A DNA stretch of 15,509 nt from contig CAZULW010000059.1 of assembly GCA_964621455.1 (NCBI GenBank), forward strand, positions 1 through 15,509, written 5' to 3'. The notes beneath the pieces are model-generated. The model searched no databases. It had not been told where the DNA came from and saw only the letters and a list, made by a program, of their open reading frames with translations. Below are positions 6,549-13,617 of the stretch, in pieces. The stretch's first letter is position 1. Every line of letters starts with the position of its first letter. The DNA is from G020354025 sp964621455. GTDB taxonomy: Bacteria; Fidelibacterota; Marinisomatia; SCGC-AAA003-L08; TS1B11. The translations under genes were made by a program, and so were the position numbers.

Positions 6549-8744
6549 CTACTTGCCCAGCCAGGAGGAGAACGCCTCCTCCATGGATTGACCCGGCTCC
6601 CAGGTGCGAATCTCCAACTTCTCCTCTCCTTTCGCGGCTGCATAGGCTGATCGGACAACAGCCATCTCCGCCTCCAGGACTGCCGGCCCGGCCCTCTGCC
6701 CCATATGATCGGTGACGTTAATCAGCAGCAGCGGTCTGGGGGCCAGACTTGCCGCCAGGTCCGGCAGGTCATAGGCGGTAAGGGCCCCCGCCACCGACGA
6801 GAGCACAAAAGAGGACTGGTAATAGGTGTTCATGACAAGGGACTGGTAGGATGCCAACGGCTCGATAAGTGCCACCCTGGAAATCTCGGGCTCAATGGCG
6901 GCAGCGTGAAGCAGCACCGGCGCCATGTCTCCCCGGGCCACGGCCACGATGTTCCCGGTGTCCACGTCGGGCCGCTCCCGCAGGGCATGGAAGGTCCGCA
7001 GGAAATCACCAGCGCGCAAACCCACCAGGCTGCGGCCGATCAGGATGGAACTGAACCATATGTCATATGACGCGCCGCCGATGGTGGAATCGCCCCGGAG
7101 CTTGCCGTCTCCCATTTCTCCCACGCCGATCAGGTCGGGTGCCAGGACCACATACCCCTGTTTGACAAACCATTCCAGCTCACCCCCAGGGCCGGCCTCC
7201 GCGGCTTTACCCCCCGGATGAAGATAAATAAGCGCCGGATGTTTCCCGCCGCCCGAGGGCACCATAACCAGGAACGGAATGATGTAGTCCCCCTCACCCG
7301 GCATGAAATATTTTTCCACGGCATAGCCTGCACGGAGAAACCGGCCGGTGAAGACGACATCTCCGGCGTCCTGGGGTTCAACCAGGCCGGAAAGCTCCCG
7401 GGCGGCCTTTCTGACAGCGGCCAGGTGACGCTTAACCTTTTGCCGGGACCGGTCCAGGTCCTCCAGCAGGGGCCTGGTGGCGGCGCTGTTCAGGCTGGCA
7501 ACTGTCTGCCCCTGAAAGGAAGTGGCTACCTGACCGGTGGGAGTCACCTGCAACTCTTCTGGTGTCAGGAGCTCCACCTCCTCATCCGTCGTCGGGCCGG
7601 GCAGGTTCAGATGCTGGCGGAAAAAGGCGTACATGGCCTCCCGGTTCCTGGGGGTGGAGGCGTGCTCGGCGTCATCCTCCACCAGGGCCACGTTTTCCGG
7701 CTGCCCCAAAGCCTTGTAGGCCCGGGCCACCTCGGCAAAGGTTTCCCGCACTCCTTGAATGCTGAAATAGTCCCTGGTGGTGGCGATGATCAGGGCGGGT
7801 CTGGGTGCCCGCACTTCCAGCAGGTCGGCGTGGTCGATGCCGCCGGCCAGTCCGTGGTAGAAATTCTGCTCCGCGTCCTGGGGGGCGATGGATTCCATAA
7901 GCCGCCGGAAGCTCGTGATGTAGTTCTCCGGGGCCGCGGCAAGGATGCGGTCATCGAAGGCGGCGATATAGGCCGATTGAGTTCCCCCGCCTGAGCGTCC
8001 GGTGATACCGATCCGCTGCGGGTCCACCTCGGGACGGGTCAGGAGGTAGTCGATGCTGCGGATGCCGTCCCAGATCACGTAGCGGGCCTGGGAACTGCCG
8101 GAAATAAAGCACTGGGCACCGGAATAGGAATGCTCCCTTGTCGCTCTGCCGATCCGGGAATCGCCGGTCTGAGGATCGTAATACTGCTGCCGCTCTCCTT
8201 GGCCTACCGGATCGAAGGCCAGCACCACGAACCCTTTCTTCACCAGGTTGATGATGGCGGTCTGGTAGGCGGCACCGCGAAAGGCCTCCTGGGTATGCCC
8301 GCTGCAATACAGAACAGCCGGCGCCTTGCCCTTGAGGCCATCGGGAATGAAAAGGGCGGCGGTAACGTAAAATCCGGGCAGGGATTCGTAAACGACCTTC
8401 TCCATCCGGTAGCCGTCTTTCTGAAGGGTCCCGGTAATGCGGGGATTTAGAGGGGTCTTATCGGGAAAAGGCCCGACGATATCCTGCAGGACCGCCCTGA
8501 CACGGGCCTGGCGGGCCTGCCACTGCTTCCTGGTTTTCAACCTGGCGATAGCTGCTTCCCGCTCGTCAAGCAGGCGAAAGGCCTGGCCGCTCAGATGATG
8601 ATAAAGGGCATTTGGGGCATCCGCATAGCGCAGCCATCGCTGAATCACCGCCAGGTCCTCTTCCTGGGCCGCTGCCTGGGAAAACCCAAGGCAGAGGAAC
8701 AGCCCGGCGACTAGGGAACAGCAAAGTGGTGTTGGTAACTTCAT
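6549..8744 (-). CDS. Two-domain acetylxylan-esterase-like alpha/beta hydrolase, secreted
   Basis: 731 residues from ATG 8744, chosen because AAAGGAG lies upstream and MKLPTPLCCSLVAGLFLCLG...SQAAAQ is then a normal Sec signal peptide; an upstream ATG at 8807 would add 21 unlikely residues. The first half is an alpha/beta hydrolase of the acetylxylan esterase / dienelactone hydrolase group. It has AVLYCSGHTQ, VLAFDPVGQGERQQ, the nucleophile elbow GRSGGG (Ser251), RDYFS (Asp325) and EHAST (His361). The second half repeats the fold (PALIYLHPGG, VVLAPDLIGVGEMG, RPLLLINVTD), but at the elbow it reads ARGDMAP, with Gly605 where the nucleophilic Ser belongs. That domain is probably structural or binding only. 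It is first of the minus-strand cluster; the glycosidase-like gene begins 10 bases downstream. It probably removes acetyl or similar esters from a polysaccharide outside the cytoplasm; the substrate is inferred from the family only. Confidence 0.88.
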   Translation of the reverse strand: MKLPTPLCCSLVAGLFLCLGFSQAAAQEEDLAVIQRWLRYADAPNALYHHLSGQAFRLLDEREAAIARLKTRKQWQARQARVRAVLQDIVGPFPDKTPLNPRITGTLQKDGYRMEKVVYESLPGFYVTAALFIPDGLKGKAPAVLYCSGHTQEAFRGAAYQTAIINLVKKGFVVLAFDPVGQGERQQYYDPQTGDSRIGRATREHSYSGAQCFISGSSQARYVIWDGIRSIDYLLTRPEVDPQRIGITGRSGGGTQSAYIAAFDDRILAAAPENYITSFRRLMESIAPQDAEQNFYHGLAGGIDHADLLEVRAPRPALIIATTRDYFSIQGVRETFAEVARAYKALGQPENVALVEDDAEHASTPRNREAMYAFFRQHLNLPGPTTDEEVELLTPEELQVTPTGQVATSFQGQTVASLNSAATRPLLEDLDRSRQKVKRHLAAVRKAARELSGLVEPQDAGDVVFTGRFLRAGYAVEKYFMPGEGDYIIPFLVMVPSGGGKHPALIYLHPGGKAAEAGPGGELEWFVKQGYVVLAPDLIGVGEMGDGKLRGDSTIGGASYDIWFSSILIGRSLVGLRAGDFLRTFHALRERPDVDTGNIVAVARGDMAPVLLHAAAIEPEISRVALIEPLASYQSLVMNTYYQSSFVLSSVAGALTAYDLPDLAASLAPRPLLLINVTDHMGQRAGPAVLEAEMAVVRSAYAAAKGEEKLEIRTWEPGQSMEEAFSSWLGK

Positions 8745-8896
8745 TGGTTGCGACTCCTTTCTTGCCGGTGTGGCACGATATGCGTGCGTTCGTATATTGT
8801 CAGGCAAAGTATATCCGTCTGAATGACCGCCAATCTCAATTTAAAAGATACAATCCTCCCTTTACTATCACAAGTCCTGTTGTCTGTTTGGCGCGG
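8745..8896. promoter_or_regulatory. Upstream region of the minus-strand hydrolase cluster
   Basis: This AT-richer stretch lies between the esterase start and an amidohydrolase relic. It contains the SD for the esterase (AAAGGAG, minus strand, 8754-8760). A promoter for the minus-strand cluster is expected here, but no confident -35/-10 pair can be picked out. Nothing codes. Confidence 0.3.
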
Positions 8897-9014
8897 TTAA
8901 TTGCCCTTCGCTGCATAGACCGCATTCCCGGCGATTATGGCCTTTTGGATGACCATTTTCCCGTTATCCAGGGTGAACAGGATCAGGTCGGCTCGTTTGC
9001 CAGTGTATGATTTT
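8897..9014 (-). pseudogene. C-terminal relic of an amidohydrolase
   Basis: The minus strand codes SYTGKRADLILFTLDNGK followed by MVIQKAIIAGNAVYAAKGN and a TAA at 8897. The pattern GKRADLIL...I.AG..VY is the standard C-terminal closing segment of composite-domain amidohydrolases such as imidazolonepropionase, dihydroorotase, NagA and related enzymes. Upstream of it the frame runs straight into palindromic repeats at 9015-9079, and the rest of the enzyme is gone. An open frame continues to 9136, but that part only translates the repeats, so no working protein is expected. Confidence 0.65.
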
Positions 9015-9089
9015 CCCGCCGATGGCGGGGCATACCCCGACAAAGGCGTGACGAAGTCTCGTCCCGACTGCATCGGGACTACGACGAGG
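9015..9089. repeat. Cluster of three adjacent hairpins
   Basis: CCCGCC-GAT-GGCGGG at 9015-9029, CGGGG-CATA-CCCCG overlapping it at 9026-9039, and GTCCCGA-CTGCA-TCGGGAC at 9061-9079 stand in a row at the point where the amidohydrolase relic is broken. The first belongs to the family also seen at 6382, 14469 and 14661. The cluster suggests repeated insertion of short palindromic elements. Confidence 0.75.
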
Positions 9090-9100
9090 CCCTGCGCCAA

Positions 9101-9247
9101 ATGGTCGCCGACGAAAGAAAAACGGCATTTCCCCATACCTGGACAGAATACAGAAGTAAATTACCCGACGTGTGCCAGTTGATTCTCGAAAGTTCATTGC
9201 TTGATACCAACGACTTTCCTACCTTCATCGTAAATCTGAGACAATAG
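9101..9247 (+). pseudogene. Short coding-like tail, possible 3' end of a lost gene
   Basis: From ATG 9101 to TAG 9247 the plus strand reads 48 codons with balanced composition. Readable pieces include HTWTEYRSKLPDVCQLILES and LLDTNDFPTFIVNLRQ. The frame stays open upstream into the hairpins (DYDEALRQ before the ATG), and there is no SD before the ATG. It looks more like the C-terminal end of an older gene cut by repeat insertion than like an independent small gene. I do not recognise the family. Confidence 0.3.
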
Positions 9248-9317
9248 AAATGCATTTCGGAGTGGTATGGGAGATGATCATCATTATAAGTTATTGACTA
9301 TATAGAGGGGCTTTAAA
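9248..9317 (+). promoter_or_regulatory. Leader of the corrinoid methyltransferase operon
   Basis: This 70-base AT-rich leader precedes the first methyltransferase gene. An SD, GAGGGG, lies at 9305-9310, seven bases before ATG 9318. TATAAG at 9285-9290 could be a -10 element, but a matching -35 is not convincing. No riboswitch-like fold (cobalamin or SAM) is apparent in so short a leader. Confidence 0.4.
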
Positions 9318-10778
9318 ATGAGGCCGACCATTAGATTTTTAGATGACAACCTTATCGGGCAGATTATTTCCGAAGCCACCCACATTCTTTGCATGCTGGG
9401 AGTTGAGATCCATAACCAAGGGGTTTTATCGTTGCTGGCGGATCATGGGGCGAAGGTCGATGTCAAGCGATACCGTGTGTCCTTTACAGATGAAATTATT
9501 GAAAAGGCGCTGAAAATGGCCCCCGGATCGTTCAAATTATATGACGTCCATGGGATCGAGACCCATGATTTCTCCGATCACAATGTTTACTTTACCCCCG
9601 GATCTGCGGCTCTGCATGTTCTCGATTATCACACAAAAAGGATTCGCCAGCCCTCAACAGAAGATTATGTGAATTACGTGAAGGTCATCAGCCAGCTGGA
9701 GCATATCGCCTCCCAGAGCACGGCCCTGATACCAGCAGACGTACATGAAAAGGTTTCCGACAGTTATCGACTCTTCCTGAATTTTCTCTATGGTGAAAAG
9801 CCAGTCGTTACCGGTGCATTTACCGTCGAATCTTTTAGTGTTATGAAAGATTTTCAGCTGGCAATTCGAGGTTCTAAAGAGGCTCTTAAGGAAAAACCGC
9901 TTACCATTTTTTCTTGCTGTCCCACCTCCCCCTTAAAGTGGAGTGATGTTACCTCACAGAATGTCGTAGACTGCGCCCGGTACTCCATCCCTGTTGAATT
10001 GATATCCATGCCTCTCTCAGGGTTCATTGCGCCCGTGACCCTGACAGGAACACTTGTTCAACATACCGCTGAGACCCTGAGTGGAATTGTCATCAGTCAG
10101 TTCGCCAACCCGGGTACACCCGTCCTTTATGGGGGATCGCCCGCTATCTTTGATATCCGTTATGAAACGACACCGATGGGTGCCGTGGAGACCATGATGA
10201 TCGACTGTGCGTATAATGAGATCGGAAAATACCTGGGATTACCAACTCAAGCCTACATATCCCTGAGCGATGCCAAACAGCTCGATTCGCAGGCTGGGCT
10301 TGAAAGTGGAATAGGCGCAACTTTAGCTGCTCTATCCGGAATTAACAACGTATCCGGTCCGGGCATGCTTGATTTTGAAAGCTGCCATAGTCTGGAGAAG
10401 CTAATAGTGGACAATGAAATTTGTGGCATGAGTTTGAGATTGATTGAAGGCATCGAGCCAAAGGACGATTTTCCTGCCCTCCCGATATTTCAGGAGCTGC
10501 TCAAGGAACAACATCTACTTATCTCGGAACACAGCCGGCGCCATCTTAAAACGGAATTCAGTTTCCCGGGACCGGTAATCGACCGTGCCAGTCGACCGAG
10601 GTGGGAAGAAGAAGGGGCCCTTACCCTTAATGAGCGCGCGCATCGTGAGGTTGAAAAACTATTGAGAGATTACGAACCAGCAAGTTTGTCTCAGGAAATA
10701 AAGCATGAATTGGTCAGGCTTATGGAGAATGAAGCACAGCGGTATGGACAGGATCGTTTGCCGGAGAGGGATTCGTGA
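9318..10778 (+). CDS. MttB-family corrinoid methyltransferase, non-pyrrolysine type
   Basis: 486 residues, the usual length for the trimethylamine methyltransferase (MttB, COG5598) superfamily. Family signatures include the N-terminal helix region with LGVEIHNQGVLSLLADHGAKVD, a central MPLSGFIAPVTLTGTLVQ (231-248) and TAETLSGIVISQ, and DSQAGLESGIG...AALSGINNVSGPGML near 323-351. In archaeal MttB this last region carries pyrrolysine. Here there is no in-frame UAG and the position is filled by ordinary residues, as in glycine betaine, proline betaine and carnitine demethylases. The predicted role is to move a methyl group from a quaternary amine or similar donor to the corrinoid protein encoded two genes downstream. 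The exact donor cannot be read from sequence, and no transporter is in the window to hint at it. It overlaps the next gene by 4 bases (GTGA). Confidence 0.9.
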   Translation: MRPTIRFLDDNLIGQIISEATHILCMLGVEIHNQGVLSLLADHGAKVDVKRYRVSFTDEIIEKALKMAPGSFKLYDVHGIETHDFSDHNVYFTPGSAALHVLDYHTKRIRQPSTEDYVNYVKVISQLEHIASQSTALIPADVHEKVSDSYRLFLNFLYGEKPVVTGAFTVESFSVMKDFQLAIRGSKEALKEKPLTIFSCCPTSPLKWSDVTSQNVVDCARYSIPVELISMPLSGFIAPVTLTGTLVQHTAETLSGIVISQFANPGTPVLYGGSPAIFDIRYETTPMGAVETMMIDCAYNEIGKYLGLPTQAYISLSDAKQLDSQAGLESGIGATLAALSGINNVSGPGMLDFESCHSLEKLIVDNEICGMSLRLIEGIEPKDDFPALPIFQELLKEQHLLISEHSRRHLKTEFSFPGPVIDRASRPRWEEEGALTLNERAHREVEKLLRDYEPASLSQEIKHELVRLMENEAQRYGQDRLPERDS

Positions 10779-11503
10779 ATCGGTTGGTGCAATTCGATCT
10801 TGCCAGTATTATACCCGATGGCGATACTGTGCTGGAGAACCAAGGAGTCCCGGAGGGTACGACCGTCTCCCAAAGCATTCATACCATCCTATCACAGGCC
10901 ATGGATTTGTTCGCCACTAGCGCTCGACCTGTGGGCATGATATCGGAGATATCGACAGGTGAGTTTGAATCGATCTTCAGGGGCGAAGGGAAAAACGAAA
11001 AAGAGAACCCTCTTGCGCAAATTTTCCCTCGTGCTTACAATCTTGCGTTATTTGCCCTGACCATGGGTGGCCTGGTCAGCACGAGAATTGAAGAGCTTTT
11101 CCAGGACAATCATTTCGCTCCGGGTTCAATGCTGGACGCGGTGGCTTCCCTGGCGGCGGATAAAGCTGTAGAGGCGAGTGAAGCAGATTATTTCACTCAC
11201 CTCTCAAACAGGTCCCTTATCAAGCCTGATAGCCAGGTATTAAGCTATAGCCCCGGCTACTGTGGGTGGCATATCAGCGGACAGAGAAAACTTTTCGAGT
11301 ACTTGCAGCCGGAAAAGGTCGGTATAACGCTGAACAAAAGCTTTTTGATGAGCCCCCTAAAATCGGTGACAGGTGTTTTGATTGCAGGCAAGAGAGAGAT
11401 TCATATTTTTAAAAGCAACTATACGTTTTGCAAACTCTGCAAAACCTATTCGTGCCATGAACGGATGAAAAGTTTGTCCTCCGCTAGATTCGTAACCGTA
11501 TGA
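10775..11503 (+). CDS. Stand-alone MetH-type reactivation domain with Cys-rich tail
   Basis: 242 residues from a GTG start that overlaps the preceding stop; GGAGAGGG at 10763-10770 is the SD. The core matches the vitamin-B12-dependent methionine synthase activation domain (PF02965). SYSPGYCGWHISGQ (157-170) corresponds to the SAM-binding RxxxGY segment of MetH, and LMSPLKSVTGVLIAG (191-205) to its MxPxxSVSG loop. In MetH this domain reductively methylates inactive cob(II)alamin using SAM and an electron donor. Here it is a separate polypeptide serving the corrinoid protein encoded next to it. After the domain comes FCKLCKTYSCHERM (Cys219, Cys222, Cys227), which could bind a metal or an iron-sulfur cluster and supply electrons; that role is inference. 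It stands in place of the ATP-dependent RamA/RACo activators known from other MttB systems. Confidence 0.85.
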   Translation: MNRLVQFDLASIIPDGDTVLENQGVPEGTTVSQSIHTILSQAMDLFATSARPVGMISEISTGEFESIFRGEGKNEKENPLAQIFPRAYNLALFALTMGGLVSTRIEELFQDNHFAPGSMLDAVASLAADKAVEASEADYFTHLSNRSLIKPDSQVLSYSPGYCGWHISGQRKLFEYLQPEKVGITLNKSFLMSPLKSVTGVLIAGKREIHIFKSNYTFCKLCKTYSCHERMKSLSSARFVTV

Positions 11504-11515
11504 AAAGGAGTGGAA

Positions 11516-12151
11516 ATGGATATCCTTCAGCATATTTCGGACTCATTACGAAACGGTGACGATAAAAAGGTATTCGAACTGACTAAACAGGCAATTGAAC
11601 AGAGCATATCACCAAAAGAGATCCTGGACAATGGCCTTATCGCCGGTATGAATATCGTTGGGGAGCAGTTTGGGAAGCATGAAATCTTTCTACCTGAAGT
11701 GCTCCTCGCGGCTAGAGCTATGTACGCGGGATTGGACCGGCTGAAACCGTTGCTGGTGAAAGACGAAATTCCCAGCCTGGGCAAAATTGTCATTGGGACG
11801 GTTCATGGTGATCTCCACGACTTAGGCAAGAATCTCGTGGTGATCATGATGAGAGGTGCGGGATTTGAAGTCATTGATCTGGGTAAGGATGTCCCGGCTG
11901 AAAAGTTTCTAGACACTGCGGTTAAGGAGGAAGCAAAGGTGATCGGGATGTCGGCACTTTTAACGACAACGGCGCCAGTAATGAAAACCGTGACGGACCT
12001 TCTGATGAAGGAGGGTCTTACAGGCACCATAAGAACAATCATAGGAGGCGCGCCCATTTCTGAGGAGTACGCCCGAGATATTGGAGCCGATGCCTATGCG
12101 TATGATGCAGCCAAGGCTGTCGAGCGCGTCAAGCACCTTGTAAATGTATAG
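11516..12151 (+). CDS. Corrinoid-binding methyltransferase protein (MtbC/MttC/MetH-B12 type)
   Basis: 211 residues from ATG 11516, preferred to GTG 11510 because AAAAGGAG at 11503-11510 is then a properly spaced SD; the GTG lies inside it. Residues 1-85 form the helical cap domain (B12-binding-2: GLIAGMNIVGEQFGKHEIFLPEVLLAARAM is characteristic). The rest is a Rossmann-like cobalamin domain with GTVHGDLHDLGKNLV, where the DxHxxG motif (His at about 101) is the lower ligand to cobalt, followed by GFEVIDLGKDVP, MSALLTTT and IIGGAPISEEYARDIGADAYAYDA. It carries the methyl group between the MttB-type donor enzyme and the homocysteine methyltransferase, in the cytoplasm. It starts 12 bases after the reactivation gene. 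All expected motifs are intact. Confidence 0.93.
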   Translation: MDILQHISDSLRNGDDKKVFELTKQAIEQSISPKEILDNGLIAGMNIVGEQFGKHEIFLPEVLLAARAMYAGLDRLKPLLVKDEIPSLGKIVIGTVHGDLHDLGKNLVVIMMRGAGFEVIDLGKDVPAEKFLDTAVKEEAKVIGMSALLTTTAPVMKTVTDLLMKEGLTGTIRTIIGGAPISEEYARDIGADAYAYDAAKAVERVKHLVNV

Positions 12152-12155
12152 ATAG

Positions 12156-13040
12156 ATGAAATTTATTCTCGATAGGCTGGAACAAGGCGAGGTGCTGGTG
12201 GCCGATGGTGCAATGGGTACCATGCTCCTGGAAAAAGGCGTCCAGCCGGGTGAGTGCCCAGCATCTGTAAACCTTAGGAATCCAGGGGTACTAGAGGAGA
12301 TTGCACGGCTTTATTTACATGCAGGCGCAGACATTATTCAAACCAATACATTTGGTGCCTCGCCGATGGTACTCTCAGATTACGGACTCGTAGACGAAAC
12401 CAAGGAGATCAATCAAAGAGCGGTTTTTCATGTCCGGGAGGTTGTAGGCGACAGGGCATATATTGCCGGGTCCTGTGGTCCGTCAGGGAGGCTATTAAAG
12501 CCGTATGGCGAGGCTGAACCTGATACTCTGTATCGTGGTTACGTTCGCCAGATGCGAGCTCTTCTCAGTGCTGGCGTTGACATTATGTGTATCGAAACCA
12601 TGGTCGATTTAAAAGAAGCGACGCTCGCTATCAAGGCCGCAAAATCTGTAGCCCCTCAAATCCCCGTGATAGCAACCATGACATTTGATGAAACCCCAAG
12701 GGGCTTCTTCACGGTTATGGGGGTAGGTATTGAGGCGGCGGCGGCAGGGCTTCAGGAAGCGAGGGCCGACATCATCGGCTCCAATTGTGGCAACGGTATC
12801 TCCAACATGGTCAAAATAGCCCGGGAGTTCAAAAGGGCTACCACGCTTCCGGTGATCATTAAGTCCAATGCCGGTTTACCCGAAACAAAAGGTGATACGC
12901 TGACCTACCCTGAAACACCCGAGTTCTTTGCGGAAAAGACCCAGGAGCTGATTGACGCTGGGATCTCCATTATTGGAGGCTGTTGCGGCACCACCCCGGA
13001 ACACATACGAGCTGTGAAGAAGGTCGTTGACTCCCGCTAG
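12156..13040 (+). CDS. Homocysteine S-methyltransferase (MetH Hcy-domain type)
   Basis: 294 residues forming one homocysteine-methyltransferase barrel (PF02574), as in the N-terminal module of MetH. It begins with VADGAMGTMLLEKG (15-28) and ADIIQTNTFGA, has AGSCGPSG near 104-111, and carries the zinc ligands Cys211 (GSNCGNG) and Cys276/Cys277 (GGCCGTTPEH). All three cysteines are present, so zinc-thiolate activation of homocysteine is expected, with methionine as product. It has no pterin, cobalamin or activation domain of its own; these functions are supplied or replaced by the other three proteins of the operon. ATG 12156 comes 4 bases after the corrinoid gene stop with no clear SD, so translation is probably coupled. 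It is the last gene of the operon; a hairpin starts at the base after its TAG. Confidence 0.93.
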   Translation: MKFILDRLEQGEVLVADGAMGTMLLEKGVQPGECPASVNLRNPGVLEEIARLYLHAGADIIQTNTFGASPMVLSDYGLVDETKEINQRAVFHVREVVGDRAYIAGSCGPSGRLLKPYGEAEPDTLYRGYVRQMRALLSAGVDIMCIETMVDLKEATLAIKAAKSVAPQIPVIATMTFDETPRGFFTVMGVGIEAAAAGLQEARADIIGSNCGNGISNMVKIAREFKRATTLPVIIKSNAGLPETKGDTLTYPETPEFFAEKTQELIDAGISIIGGCCGTTPEHIRAVKKVVDSR

Positions 13041-13066
13041 GGGCGCTCACACAGCCTTGAGCGCCC
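13041..13066 (+). terminator. Hairpin directly after the methyltransferase operon
   Basis: A perfect 9-bp stem (GGGCGCTCA / TGAGCGCCC) around the 8-base loop CACAGCCT begins right after the stop of the homocysteine methyltransferase gene. No U run follows, so it is not a textbook intrinsic terminator. It may instead stabilise the 3' end or work in both directions. Its right arm overlaps the degenerate outer end of the attC site that follows. Confidence 0.55.
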
Positions 13067-13133
13067 TGACGGTTGGGTTCAGCCGCGTTACAGAGCACAG
13101 CGGAGCAACGTCGGCTGCAACCCGTTGTTAGGC
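13064..13133 (-). other. Integron attC recombination site, last in the array, outer core degenerate
   Basis: Read on the minus strand, this starts with GCCTAAC (R'', at 13133-13127) just after the stop of the 120-aa cassette gene. It continues as AACGGGTTGCAGCCG, a loop region, then CGGCTGAACCCAACC and GTCAGGG (13070-13064). The arms pair as GGGTTGCAGCCG with CGGCTGAACCC, leaving one unpaired G in the left arm, as expected of an attC extrahelical base. The outer core should be GTTRRRY but reads GTCAGGG, so this end may no longer recombine. It marks the junction between the array and the methyltransferase operon. Confidence 0.8.
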
Positions 13134-13138
13134 TGCAG

Positions 13139-13501
13139 CTATCGCGTTCGCAGTTGTGCTCTGTATATCCAGTTGAACAGAAAAAGAAGACCTAGCAAGA
13201 CCAAGGGGCCGGAAATTCCCAAATAAGCGCTCCAATGGAATCGTCCCCAGAACCAGACCAGATAGAACAACGCCAAAGCGATGAACAGGATCGCCCCAAC
13301 CCATTCCCAACGCCATGCTATGACTAATACGATGACAACGATGTATACTGGAACTAGATGGATTAGCAGAGCAAGAATTGTTTCCCAAAAGCCATAACCT
13401 TCACCGAATACATCTAAGGCAAACAGACTCAAAAACATCGCGAAAAGAATGCACAGGACCCTCGGAGTCCAGAATAGAACTCGCTTTATGCTCGTATTCA
13501 T
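13139..13501 (-). CDS. Cassette-borne small membrane protein (about 120 aa)
   Basis: 120 residues from ATG 13501, chosen over ATG 13534 because AAAGGAGGA lies 4 bases upstream and because the longer frame would start inside the attC site. About four hydrophobic segments are visible: VLCILFAMFLSLFAL, ILALLIHLVPVYIVVIVLVIAW, AILFIALALFYLVWFW and LGISGPLVLLGLLFLFNWIY. Aromatic loops such as FGEGYGFWET and WRWEWVG lie between them. I recognise the pattern as a widespread uncharacterised small membrane protein often annotated only as a domain of unknown function; no biochemical role is known to me. It is the single gene of the distal cassette, with attC sites on both sides. Confidence 0.8.
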   Translation of the reverse strand: MNTSIKRVLFWTPRVLCILFAMFLSLFALDVFGEGYGFWETILALLIHLVPVYIVVIVLVIAWRWEWVGAILFIALALFYLVWFWGRFHWSAYLGISGPLVLLGLLFLFNWIYRAQLRTR

Positions 13502-13522
13502 TGGTTCCTCCTTTGTATTGCG

Positions 13523-13613
13523 GCCTAACGGCAACTGCTAACAGGAGCCGATTTTAAGCAAGATGTGAATTCATGCTATGCGTGAAGGCTTCCTGTTGAG
13601 CAGATGGTTAGGC
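13523..13613 (-). other. Integron attC recombination site between two cassettes
   Basis: Core sites are intact: GCCTAAC (R'', minus strand 13613-13607) and GTTAGGC (R', minus strand 13529-13523), 91 bp overall. The inner arms read CTGCTCAACAGGAAGCC and GGCTCCTGTTAGCAG on the minus strand. They pair with two extra bases (C and A) in the left arm, the asymmetric bulges that set attC orientation. This agrees with the minus-strand direction of both cassette genes. The site starts 4 bases after the TGA of the 143-aa gene and ends 21 bases before the next ATG, the compact spacing typical of gene cassettes. Confidence 0.9.
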
Positions 13614-13617
13614 CTAT

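Noticed and set aside
6705..7994. Plus-strand open frames opposite the esterase gene (including one of 258 codons)
   Set aside because: The high GC of the real gene keeps the antisense frames open; they are Gly- and Pro-rich and match no family.
9248..9317. Cobalamin or SAM riboswitch upstream of the methyltransferase operon
   Set aside because: The 70-base leader is too short, and no conserved core such as a B12-box was recognised.
9318..10778. Pyrrolysine-containing trimethylamine methyltransferase
   Set aside because: The frame is open for all 486 codons with no in-frame TAG, and the matching region (near residue 328) reads ordinary amino acids, so pyrrolysine is not needed.
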